Below, in pieces: positions 1-5,933 of a stretch of DNA of 22,401 nt; within the stretch, counting starts at the first letter, position 1, and every line of letters begins with the position of its first letter. Both the position numbers and the translations under genes were made by a program. The DNA is taken from positions 1 to 22,401 of the forward strand of contig DATKOK010000002.1 in the NCBI GenBank assembly GCA_035524675.1, written 5' to 3'. The notes under the pieces were generated by a model that ran no database searches, was not told the DNA's origin, and saw only the letters and a list, made by a program, of their open reading frames with translations. The DNA is from FEN-987 sp035524675. Lineage in GTDB: Archaea > Thermoproteota > Bathyarchaeia > 40CM-2-53-6.

Positions 1-138
1 TGAGCTTTGCGAGGTTATCAAGCGACCTATCATATCATAGTGTTTTGAAACCGAAATGCATCAAGCTAATAGGTCACCAGCCTCGAGGTCATTTGTCAGG
101 TTGTAGTGTTGTCTCAAGGCGTTACCGCGGCTGTTGTC

Positions 139-594
139 ATGCAACTCAGTCTAAGATACGTGAAGGCCAGCCTCGTATACCTCGTACTGGGTGGGTCACT
201 ACTGCTTCTCACCTTCACACGTGTTCTTGCGTTTCAAATGACCGCTTTCTACTTTATGCAGTTGTACGGGTTTGTGGCGATGATGATTTTTGGTCTGTCC
301 TACTTGTTCGTGCCGTCCTTCTCGCACGCTTTTCTGCATAGCCTGCGACTCGCGAAGTTGCAGTTCTGGTTGATGAATACAGGGGTCTTAGGTCTAACTG
401 TGTCTTTCTCGGGCCTCTTCCCGTATACTACGAATTTGAAATTCATCGCAGTCGGTTCCTTGGTTGTTCAAGTATTCGCGCTCTATTTGCATGCGTATAA
501 TCTCTGGTTGACCATGCGTGGATGGAAGGGATCTCCCGGAGAAGCGCTAGCCAAACAATCTTCAGTCCCCTCAAGAGAAGGGAAAGAGAGATAA
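139..594 (+). CDS. Four-helix membrane protein resembling part of heme-copper oxidase subunit I (NorB/CcoN-like)
   Basis: A 151-residue integral membrane protein with about four hydrophobic helices (roughly residues 10-31, 34-60, 70-95 and 102-126) and a short polar C-tail. The stretch GFVAMMIFGLSYLFVP followed by RLAKLQFWLMNTGVLGL resembles part of cbb3/NorB-type heme-copper oxidase subunit I and of stand-alone four-helix relatives found near denitrification genes. The His pair normally seen just before that stretch is replaced by FYFMQL, so heme binding is doubtful. I chose the ATG at 139 because relatives usually begin right before an SLRxxKASLVYL-like segment. A GTG at 106 in the same frame would add 11 residues, and an AT-rich box near 63-73 would fit that start too. 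Nearby nirK and hemerythrin genes suggest a role in nitric oxide or nitrite handling. This is an inference; the family call rests on pattern memory. Confidence 0.7.
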   Translation: MQLSLRYVKASLVYLVLGGSLLLLTFTRVLAFQMTAFYFMQLYGFVAMMIFGLSYLFVPSFSHAFLHSLRLAKLQFWLMNTGVLGLTVSFSGLFPYTTNLKFIAVGSLVVQVFALYLHAYNLWLTMRGWKGSPGEALAKQSSVPSREGKER

Positions 595-726
595 TTATGG
601 AGTTGGAATTCGGGTACGTGAATTCTTTTGGGCAAACCTAGAATGGTTAAGAAATCCAAGAAGAAAGACCATTAACTCGTCGTGCCGCCGCACCTAGTGC
701 TGAGCGAAGTAATCGTGATGGGTTGA
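595..726. other. Intergenic gap between convergent genes
   Basis: This 132-base gap separates two convergently transcribed genes. It contains two tiny plus-strand open frames, 13 codons from 597 and a lysine-rich 10 codons from 642. Neither has a ribosome binding site or any recognisable feature. No hairpin with a T-run is visible. Confidence 0.4.
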
Positions 727-1149
727 CTAGCCTCCAGTCATTAGAGGCAAAAAGTCAACCTCATCGCCGTCCTTCAGGAAATCCCCCAGTCTCGAGGGAG
801 CCCCGTTTATCATGATCCACATGCTTCCCATCATCGATGAGAGTATCGGGTGCCTTTGCACAACACTACCCAAGAGATCCCGTACGGTGGCCGGATCCTG
901 AAGCGCGAAATATTCGTCACTTGCGTTAATGTATTGAGCCATCTGCGTGTACACGACTTTGATGCTGATGAATGAACGGTCAGAATTGCTGATTGCATTC
1001 ACAAGAACTGTCGAGCGAAAAGTCTTCTCAGAGTGCTGTTCACTAACACCGGCAGAAACGAGTTCGGTCAAGCTGCCTGCAGCCAGAAAAAGTCCCGCTC
1101 CAATGGTTGAGTAGACCAGCCATCGCAGGAAACCGCGTCTCGATTCCAA
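727..1149 (-). CDS. Tat-signal-bearing MoaD/ThiS-like ubiquitin-fold protein ending in Gly-Gly
   Basis: About 140 residues. The N-terminus carries a twin-arginine motif, SRRGFLRW, followed by a hydrophobic helix (VYSTIGAGLFLAAG), which is the pattern of a Tat signal or signal-anchor. After a polar linker of about 40 residues comes a beta-grasp domain of MoaD/ThiS type: the strand IKVVYTQMAQYI, then ATVRDLLGSVVQRHP, then LKDGDEVDFLPLMTGG ending exactly in Gly-Gly. In this family the C-terminal Gly is adenylated by an E1-like enzyme and then thiocarboxylated or conjugated, in the cytoplasm. An export signal on such a protein is unexpected. I chose the TTG at 1149 because AGGAG lies seven bases before it; TTG at 1152 or 1173 are alternatives that leave the Tat motif intact. 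An internal GTG ahead of the domain has no visible ribosome site, but could give a cytoplasmic form. A dyad site shared with nirK lies just upstream (1197-1210). Confidence 0.82.
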   Translation of the reverse strand: MESRRGFLRWLVYSTIGAGLFLAAGSLTELVSAGVSEQHSEKTFRSTVLVNAISNSDRSFISIKVVYTQMAQYINASDEYFALQDPATVRDLLGSVVQRHPILSSMMGSMWIMINGAPSRLGDFLKDGDEVDFLPLMTGG

Positions 1150-1183
1150 CAAGCATCTCCTTAGTATTGTCAACTAGATAGCA

Positions 1184-1210
1184 GGTAAACCCTTACCCGA
1201 ACCTGTTAGG
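1184..1210. promoter_or_regulatory. Dyad operator site 1 (before MoaD-like gene)
   Basis: The 14-mer CCGAACCTGTTAGG at 1197-1210 matches the perfect palindrome before nirK (2568-2581) at 12 of 14 positions. It adjoins an inverted repeat, GGTAA-ACCC-TTACC (1184-1197), on the side of the MoaD-like gene. Its near edge is about 47 bases upstream of the chosen TTG start. It is probably an operator for the same transcription factor as sites 2 and 3. The function is inferred from sequence recurrence and placement. Confidence 0.55.
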
Positions 1211-1221
1211 TGCGCACTGAG

Positions 1222-1740
1222 CTACTCTGTGTGAGACAGGTAGAGACTAGCGAACCAGTAGATCACGTTCTCTTCTCGTGAGAACTGTTTCTGAACCATG
1301 GCCTCAAATTCTGTGGCGGCTTCAAAGAAGCGATGTAAAGACGCTCGAGAAGCACTTACTCGCATTCGCTTCCTTTCGAGTCTTGCAAGAGCGTCACACA
1401 TGTGTGAGTGATCGACGCGCATGTTTTCACATGTACTCGAATCTAAACACTTGATGACGATCGGCATGAGAACGCGTTCTTCTTCCCTCTGATGTTCAGC
1501 CAAGAGTTTCCTCAATTGCATGAAGCAACCGTTCTTCAAATGTCCGTGTGAGATGTCTCTCAGGTCGCTGATTTTGTTGCGTTTACTCGTCAAATGGAGT
1601 CGGATCTGCTGCAGGATGTTTTCATGTTGATCTTGCAACCGTGCAAATGTTCTACCCTTACCTTGACGGCCCACGTGAGAACCCCCCATCCATCCCTCTT
1701 TCGCCCCCGAGTCCTTCACAACTTTCAGATCCTGACTCAA
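1222..1740 (-). CDS. Hemerythrin-like HHE domain protein
   Basis: A 172-residue predicted helical-bundle protein of the hemerythrin/HHE cation-binding group, which holds a non-heme di-iron site that binds O2 or NO. Candidate ligands are His39 (QDQHENI), His83 with Glu87 (EHQREEERVLMP), and His111/His113 with Asp116 (DHSHMCD). The last helix has QFSREENVIYW. The histidine normally four residues before the Glu-Glu pair is Gln152, so one iron ligand may be missing or moved. Residues 1-30 are polar and without a domain. The start is TTG at 1740. An AT-rich box, ATAATTTCTA on the minus strand near 1762-1771, sits about 26 bases before it and fits a leaderless transcript. GTG codons at residues 7-8 and ATG at 18 remain possible. 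It is divergent from the HTH regulator and shares a dyad site with it. A role in NO or oxygen sensing or detoxification beside nirK is inferred. Confidence 0.78.
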   Translation of the reverse strand: MSQDLKVVKDSGAKEGWMGGSHVGRQGKGRTFARLQDQHENILQQIRLHLTSKRNKISDLRDISHGHLKNGCFMQLRKLLAEHQREEERVLMPIVIKCLDSSTCENMRVDHSHMCDALARLERKRMRVSASRASLHRFFEAATEFEAMVQKQFSREENVIYWFASLYLSHTE

Positions 1741-1761
1741 AATTAGCTTACTGAATTGAAT

Positions 1762-1771
1762 AGAAATTATC
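1762..1771 (-). promoter_or_regulatory. TATA-like box for the hemerythrin-like gene
   Basis: Minus-strand ATAATTTCTA is centred about 26 bases before the TTG start at 1740, which is archaeal TATA spacing for a leaderless mRNA. Dyad site 2 abuts it immediately upstream (1772-1785), where it could overlap the BRE and influence TFB binding. Confidence 0.45.
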
Positions 1772-1785
1772 CCTAACCTGTTCAG
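1772..1785. promoter_or_regulatory. Dyad operator site 2 (between hemerythrin and regulator genes)
   Basis: CCTAACCTGTTCAG shares the AAC(A/C)TGTT core and 11 of 14 positions with the palindrome before nirK. It lies in the 118-base divergent region. It directly adjoins the hemerythrin TATA-like box and is 73 bases before the regulator start, so it could control both genes and allow autoregulation. Confidence 0.55.
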
Positions 1786-1858
1786 TCATGAGATTCGGGA
1801 ACTCGTGAACAATCTCTATAGCCCACGGAGTCGATGCTGAGTTGGAAGCTGCTTACCG

Positions 1859-2545
1859 ATGCTTGAAGCAGTAGTAAGCATCACGCCACCGCACAGTTGG
1901 ATAAGGCGGGTTGCAGCGAATTTTCCCGCAGTCATACGAGTCTTGGACTGTCGGAGTATTGCAGAGAAAGAAGGGGTTCAGGAACTCTTCGAAATTAGGT
2001 GTGAAGAGAAACTTTCGGACAAAGTTGTCGATTTTCTAAAGCACGATGATTACGTGTATGATGTGGATATTGTCAAGGGAAAACCGGGACGCATTATCGG
2101 TTCCTTGAAGACGAAGAAGTGCACGGCATGCAGAACCTTCGCCCGTGCCCTGTGCTATCTCGTCTCTGCGTCAAGCCAGCCAGACGGCAAGCTCCAGTGG
2201 ACCCTGCTGGGTAGCGATACTATGGTGAAAACACTCATCCAAGAATTGGAGCACGCGAAAGTAGTGGCTGAGGTTCTGAAAATCTCGCAACTTCAAGATG
2301 AAGAGGAATTGACGGCGCGACAAGAGCACATACTTCAGATTGCGCTGGAGAAGGGCTACTTCGAGTTCCCGAAGAAGATTAGTCTACGGCAACTATCAAA
2401 GACCCTTGAGGTCTCGCCTGCAACCCTAAGTGAAATTCTTCGGCGGGGACAAAAGCGGGTCCTCCAGGAGCATTTCAAGGGGCGTCCCTCAGTTCTCGTC
2501 CGTCAAGCAAGGTTCTTTGAGCAAAGCGACGGACAAAGACCGTAG
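1859..2545 (+). CDS. Bat-type (HTH_10) transcriptional regulator with a Cys cluster
   Basis: A 228-residue predicted DNA-binding regulator. The C-terminal part, about residues 151-206 (LTARQEHILQIALEKGYFEF, then ISLRQLSKTLEVSPATLSE, then ILRRGQKRVL), matches the bacterio-opsin-activator HTH family, PF04967, a mainly archaeal family. The N-terminal about 140 residues form a sensor-like region with Cys88-x2-Cys91 and Cys99, plus Cys31 and Cys48. These could hold a metal or report redox/NO state. The ATG at 1859 is the only good start; no strong ribosome site is visible. A CTCTATAG stretch near 1814-1821 could be its TATA box. It lies between hemerythrin and nirK, each preceded by the same dyad, so it is the best candidate for the factor that reads that dyad (inference). 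The HTH call is firm and the ligand unknown. Confidence 0.88.
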   Translation: MLEAVVSITPPHSWIRRVAANFPAVIRVLDCRSIAEKEGVQELFEIRCEEKLSDKVVDFLKHDDYVYDVDIVKGKPGRIIGSLKTKKCTACRTFARALCYLVSASSQPDGKLQWTLLGSDTMVKTLIQELEHAKVVAEVLKISQLQDEEELTARQEHILQIALEKGYFEFPKKISLRQLSKTLEVSPATLSEILRRGQKRVLQEHFKGRPSVLVRQARFFEQSDGQRP

Positions 2546-2567
2546 TGAATTTCCTGTTTGAAAATCA

Positions 2568-2581
2568 CCTAACATGTTAGG
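2568..2581. promoter_or_regulatory. Dyad operator site 3, perfect palindrome before nirK
   Basis: CCTAACATGTTAGG is a perfect 14-base palindrome, 55 bases before the nirK ATG and 22 bases after the regulator stop codon. It matches sites 1 and 2. No convincing TATA box is visible between it and the start. Function as an operator or activator site is inferred. Confidence 0.6.
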
Positions 2582-2636
2582 GACTATTGCTATCCGGAGC
2601 ATTCCCCTTTGACCCCTACAGTGAGAGTTCCAAGCG

Positions 2637-4238
2637 ATGAGAGGGAGTCTAAGATTCATATACAGTCGACACTTCGAGGCTACAATCTTCACTATCGTGC
2701 TTTTGACCTCAATCCTGATAATCCCATTTCAAAATTCTGGCGTTTACGCCCAGACTACTTCGGCAGCGTTTGCTCCCGACAGGAGCAAGTCCCCTACGGA
2801 CATCCCCTCAGCACCAAACCCGGCTGACAAAGTGGTTGTGACGTTAGTCACCGAAGAGGTACTGGGTCAACTTGCCGACGGCGTGACGTACACCTTCTGG
2901 ACCTTCAACGGCACAGTCCCCGGACCGTTCATACGGTTGAGGGAGGGGCAAGTGGTTGAGGTGCATATCAAGAATCTGGCTAACAGTACAATGGTTCACT
3001 CGATCGATTCGCACGCGATCCTCGGCACCGGTGGCGGCTCAGCGTACTCACAGACTGCTCCGGGAAACGAATCAATCTTCCAGTTCACCGCCATGAGGGC
3101 GGGGCTGTTCATGTACCATTGCGCAACACCCCCAATCCCAGCTCATATTGCGAACGGCATGTACGGGTTGATGCTGGTTGAGCCGAAGCAAGGATTACCC
3201 AAAGTTGACAGAGAATTCTACGTTGCACAGGGCGAATTTTACACTCAGGGCCCTGTTGGCCAACAGGGCTATCAGCCGTTCAGCTACCAAAAGGCTTTCG
3301 CGGAGACGCCGGAGTACGTTGTCTTCAACGGGAGAGTAGGCTCCTTAACGGGCAACCGGACGATGCGAGCTAACGTTGGAGATACGATTCGAATCTTCTT
3401 CCTGAACGCGGGGCCAAACTTGGACTCGTCATTCCACCTAATCGGCGGAATGCTGGATCGACTCTACCTCGAGGGTTCACTTCTCTCTCCTCCGCTCTTG
3501 AACGTACAAACCACGTTAGTTCCAGCCGGAGGAGCTGTAATGGTGGAATACAAGGCGGAAGTACCCGAGACCTTGACGCTTGTCGACCACTCCCTCTTCA
3601 GAATCCTGCGAGGAGCCCTTGGAACGATCAAAGTTCAGGGACCCGCAAACGCAACTATCATCTCTTCAATCAAGAACGGAACCGGCCCAGCACCGGGAGT
3701 GATCACGATGAACATGACTACAGAAACCATGAACATGACCAGCGAAACCAACAGTGGAACACAAGCGTCATCGAATAGCACAATCATAATGATTCAGAAT
3801 TTTGCATACAACCCCGCACAACTCACAGTCACAGCCGGCACCACTGTGACTTGGATAAACCAGGACACGGTTGGACATACAGTGACTGAAGGAAACCCCG
3901 ACTCGCCAAAGTCACCTTCACAACGGCTGTTCGACTCATCGCACGGGACTGACGGGGCCAGCGTTGTCACAATTCCGCCCGGGAAGAGTTACAGCTTCAC
4001 CTTCACAACTCCAGGCCAATACGACTATTACTGCATACCCCACCCCTTCATGAGAGCACACATAACCGTCGTGCCCTCTCAAGCTGGAGGGTCACAGTCA
4101 TACGGCTACGGAGACATGAGCAACTTCTACATACTACTAACCGGCCGCGAAGTAATCGGACTCAGCGCCTTTGGAGTTATAATCTTAGTTGCACTTGCAG
4201 TAGCATTCTCTCGCAAGCAAGGAACTAATTTATCCTAA
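2637..4238 (+). CDS. nirK: Copper nitrite reductase (NirK) fused to an amicyanin-like cupredoxin, membrane-anchored
   Basis: 533 residues; the family reduces nitrite to nitric oxide outside the cytoplasmic membrane. Residues about 15-38 form a signal peptide or anchor. Two cupredoxin domains follow. The first holds His121-S-I-Asp124-S-His126, then Tyr-His161-Cys162, His170 and Met175: the type 1 copper ligands (His121, Cys162, His170, Met175), the type 2 ligands (His126, His161) and the catalytic Asp124. The second holds His267 (SSFHLIGG) and His318 (VDHSLFR), matching the catalytic His and third type 2 ligand of bacterial NirK. A Met/Thr-rich linker (about 355-375) leads to a third cupredoxin with His414 and Cys466-I-P-His469-P-F-Met472, the C-x2-H-x2-M pattern of amicyanin. 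It probably feeds electrons to the type 1 site. A transmembrane helix (about 500-525) ends the protein. The ATG at 2637 is chosen because it keeps the signal. A palindrome at 2568-2581 probably regulates it. Confidence 0.93.
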   Translation: MRGSLRFIYSRHFEATIFTIVLLTSILIIPFQNSGVYAQTTSAAFAPDRSKSPTDIPSAPNPADKVVVTLVTEEVLGQLADGVTYTFWTFNGTVPGPFIRLREGQVVEVHIKNLANSTMVHSIDSHAILGTGGGSAYSQTAPGNESIFQFTAMRAGLFMYHCATPPIPAHIANGMYGLMLVEPKQGLPKVDREFYVAQGEFYTQGPVGQQGYQPFSYQKAFAETPEYVVFNGRVGSLTGNRTMRANVGDTIRIFFLNAGPNLDSSFHLIGGMLDRLYLEGSLLSPPLLNVQTTLVPAGGAVMVEYKAEVPETLTLVDHSLFRILRGALGTIKVQGPANATIISSIKNGTGPAPGVITMNMTTETMNMTSETNSGTQASSNSTIIMIQNFAYNPAQLTVTAGTTVTWINQDTVGHTVTEGNPDSPKSPSQRLFDSSHGTDGASVVTIPPGKSYSFTFTTPGQYDYYCIPHPFMRAHITVVPSQAGGSQSYGYGDMSNFYILLTGREVIGLSAFGVIILVALAVAFSRKQGTNLS

Positions 4239-4298
4239 CACACACTTGCGATAAGGAGATGTCACTAACCGGAAACTCGATTTCATTTCCGTGACAGA

Positions 4299-4511
4299 TT
4301 ATTCGTTTCGGCGACCTGATCTTTGAGTTGAGATAGATATGGCTAGAGAGACTAGCCCCAGAGTCAGGAGTATGAATATACTAAGGCCGTAGTATGATTC
4401 GGGACAGGGTACAAGGTAGCCTTCTTCTTGACATTGTCTCAGACCAAGAGTGATCAGCCAAACTGCGACAGCGATTAATCCAAAGCCTAGAGGCAACAAT
4501 CTCTTGATCAT
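4299..4511 (-). CDS. Small two-helix membrane protein
   Basis: A 70-residue predicted membrane protein with two hydrophobic helices (about residues 4-24 and 42-62), a loop holding Cys27 and Cys36, and a basic C-tail (STQRSGRRNE). I do not recognise the family. The ATG at 4511 has a TTAAG-containing stretch about 30 bases before it (around 4543-4548), which would suit a leaderless transcript. It lies convergent to nirK, 60 bases from the nirK stop. Two well-formed helices support it being real, but its short length leaves doubt. Confidence 0.55.
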   Translation of the reverse strand: MIKRLLPLGFGLIAVAVWLITLGLRQCQEEGYLVPCPESYYGLSIFILLTLGLVSLAISISTQRSGRRNE

Positions 4512-4841
4512 GGTTCTTCAATTGCGTCAGGCTTACATGCATCTTAAGCAGTCAGTTTTGGGTAAGTAGTGGTGCTCCCGTGCCCAGACTGTCGGCGCAC
4601 CCGCAACCTTCCGGTCACGGACGACGTCTAAAACATGGGAACACCAGTATCATCAAATAATTACAGGATGACTTAAGCTTCTCCCGCAAATCGACAACCC
4701 AGAGACGCTTACTAATCCTCTATCACGCTCTGCAGCTACAATTCCGCGCATAAACATGATGGGGAAACGAGTCACGTTCAGAGTCTTGACGTAAACTATG
4801 CAGGTTTCTGTTCCGGTCAGGGGCCGGCTGCAGAATCCTAA
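4512..4841. other. 330-base intergenic region without a visible gene
   Basis: Only very short open frames (10-14 codons) start here on the plus strand. I found no tRNA-like cloverleaf, no direct-repeat array and no copy of the nirK-type dyad. The first 40 bases probably hold the promoter of the small membrane gene; the rest is unexplained. Confidence 0.4.
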
Positions 4842-5093
4842 CTAACCGCCTTCTTTGACTTCCACTATCTCGTCCGCCACGAGACCATGCGCTTCCCTGT
4901 GCACTGCAGCTGCAGCCTCTTTAGTCGGAGCCTCAACCATACAGAATGCTTTGCCGCTTGACTCGTCGAACCAGTACTTCAGGTACTTTACCCCATATTT
5001 CCCTTGAACTTGAAGATCTTTCGCGTGAGCCGCCATAATTGCTTCAGCGGTCAACCCGTGAATCTTGTAATGAATATCCATGTAGAGTGGCAT
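4842..5093 (-). CDS. DUF4242 family protein (SCO4226-like, possible nickel binding)
   Basis: An 83-residue single-domain protein. The residues AHAKDLQVQGKYGVKYLKYW, then FDESSGKAFCMVEAP, EAAAAVHREAHGLVADEI and VEV match the DUF4242 family, a ferredoxin-like fold whose Streptomyces member SCO4226 was described as nickel-binding. Conserved His23, Cys51, His65 and His69 are possible metal ligands. Its biological role is not established. It ends in Glu-Gly-Gly; this may be chance, but is worth noting beside the Gly-Gly-ended MoaD-like protein. The ATG at 5093 follows a purine-rich AGGAAGT. It is divergent from the RecA-like gene, and one AT-rich stretch at 5125-5138 can serve as TATA box in both directions. 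Confidence 0.83.
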   Translation of the reverse strand: MPLYMDIHYKIHGLTAEAIMAAHAKDLQVQGKYGVKYLKYWFDESSGKAFCMVEAPTKEAAAAVHREAHGLVADEIVEVKEGG

Positions 5094-5124
5094 TTCAACT
5101 TCCTGACGTGAGAGGTTACCCGCG

Positions 5125-5138
5125 ATACATTTATGTTT
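5125..5138. promoter_or_regulatory. Shared AT-rich core of a divergent promoter
   Basis: The stretch ATACATTTATGTTT lies 32 bases before the DUF4242 start on the minus strand and about 50 bases before the RecA-like start on the plus strand. Read either way it contains a TATA-like hexamer (TTTATG or CATAAA). It is the only AT-rich block in the 94-base gap. Confidence 0.45.
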
Positions 5139-5187
5139 TGGCTGAAGTCATGCGGCATGCTCCGGTTTCCCTTGAGGTAGGTAAGTC

Positions 5188-5913
5188 ATGCGAGTCCCAA
5201 TCATTGAGGAACTGCTCAAGGGCCCGTTGCCGCCAGGGTCATCGATTCTCGTCGAGTACGACCCTACATCAGCGTGGTATCAGGCTTCTGTCAGCATGGC
5301 TGCGGGATGGTTGAAGGAAGGCGGTGTTATTACTTACAACGTCGCGGCCCAGCCGCCTGATAATATTCGTTCCCAGGTAGCGCAACTTGGTGTTGACGTG
5401 AAGCACCTTGAGGCCGAGGATAGGTTTCGAGTGTTTGATTGGTACACAGCTACGCTGGGGAGAAAGTCAAACGAAAGGCTCGCATTCTACTCCTTGAAGG
5501 CCGCAGACCTTAGCGTACTCTATTCCAAGTATCTGATGGCCACAGAGACGGAGGTGGATCTAATACCCCCCCAACCTACGCCTGAATGGTTGAGGATACT
5601 GGATGACGCTTCTTGCCTTGGCAGATTCAACGAGGAAAAAAGCTGGGTTGAATTCGTAAGGTCCAGATTGATGCCGATTGCCTCTCTCTGGAAATCTACA
5701 GGAATCATAGGCATCATTAGCGGAATCCATAGCGAGTGGACTTACAAGAATCTCGAGGCAGCATCCGACGGGGTCATCGACATAAAACAGGAAGAGCATG
5801 CGGGAGAGACAAAGAGCCTCTTACGGGTCAGATCCATAAGGAATGTCGGATCCGACTCCCGCTGGCACGAACTCAAGGTAGGAGAGAATCTGGGGGTCAC
5901 GATCGAAAAGTGA
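5188..5913 (+). CDS. RecA/KaiC-like (RAD55-type) protein lacking a Walker A lysine
   Basis: A 241-residue predicted cytoplasmic protein. The opening IEELLKGPLPPGSSILVEYD and the alternating strands and helices resemble archaeal KaiC/RAD55-type RecA-fold ATPases, in which a glycine-rich loop ending in G-K-T/S follows the first strand. Here that loop reads YDPTSAWYQ, with no lysine and no GxxGxGK, so ATP hydrolysis is unlikely. The later segments GIIGIISGIHSEWTYKNLEA and ASDGVIDIKQ resemble the inner strands of the fold. Such degenerate members may act in regulation or signalling, but no substrate can be named. The ATG at 5188 follows GAGGTAGG at 5173-5180, a fair ribosome site. It is divergent from the DUF4242 gene and convergent with the channel gene, 20 bases away. 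Confidence 0.65.
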   Translation: MRVPIIEELLKGPLPPGSSILVEYDPTSAWYQASVSMAAGWLKEGGVITYNVAAQPPDNIRSQVAQLGVDVKHLEAEDRFRVFDWYTATLGRKSNERLAFYSLKAADLSVLYSKYLMATETEVDLIPPQPTPEWLRILDDASCLGRFNEEKSWVEFVRSRLMPIASLWKSTGIIGIISGIHSEWTYKNLEAASDGVIDIKQEEHAGETKSLLRVRSIRNVGSDSRWHELKVGENLGVTIEK

Positions 5914-5933
5914 CCGACATGGCCGTTACAGAT

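Noticed and set aside
24..75. Inverted repeat GACCTAT ... ATAGGTC
   Set aside because: Seven bases with a loop of 38 bases is expected by chance and has no relation to a start or stop.
597..674. Two tiny peptides (13 and 10 codons), the second lysine-rich
   Set aside because: No ribosome site, no domain and too short to tell from chance.
2489..2692. Minus-strand open frame of 67 codons
   Set aside because: It runs antisense across the regulator end, the palindrome and the nirK start, with no protein-like features.
4560..4640. GC-rich stretch examined as a possible tRNA or structured RNA
   Set aside because: No acceptor stem, anticodon arm or T-loop consensus could be fitted on either strand.
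5039..5314. Plus-strand open frame of 91 codons
   Set aside because: It overlaps the DUF4242 start and the RecA-like gene in another frame; the composition is not protein-like and the two flanking genes have family support.
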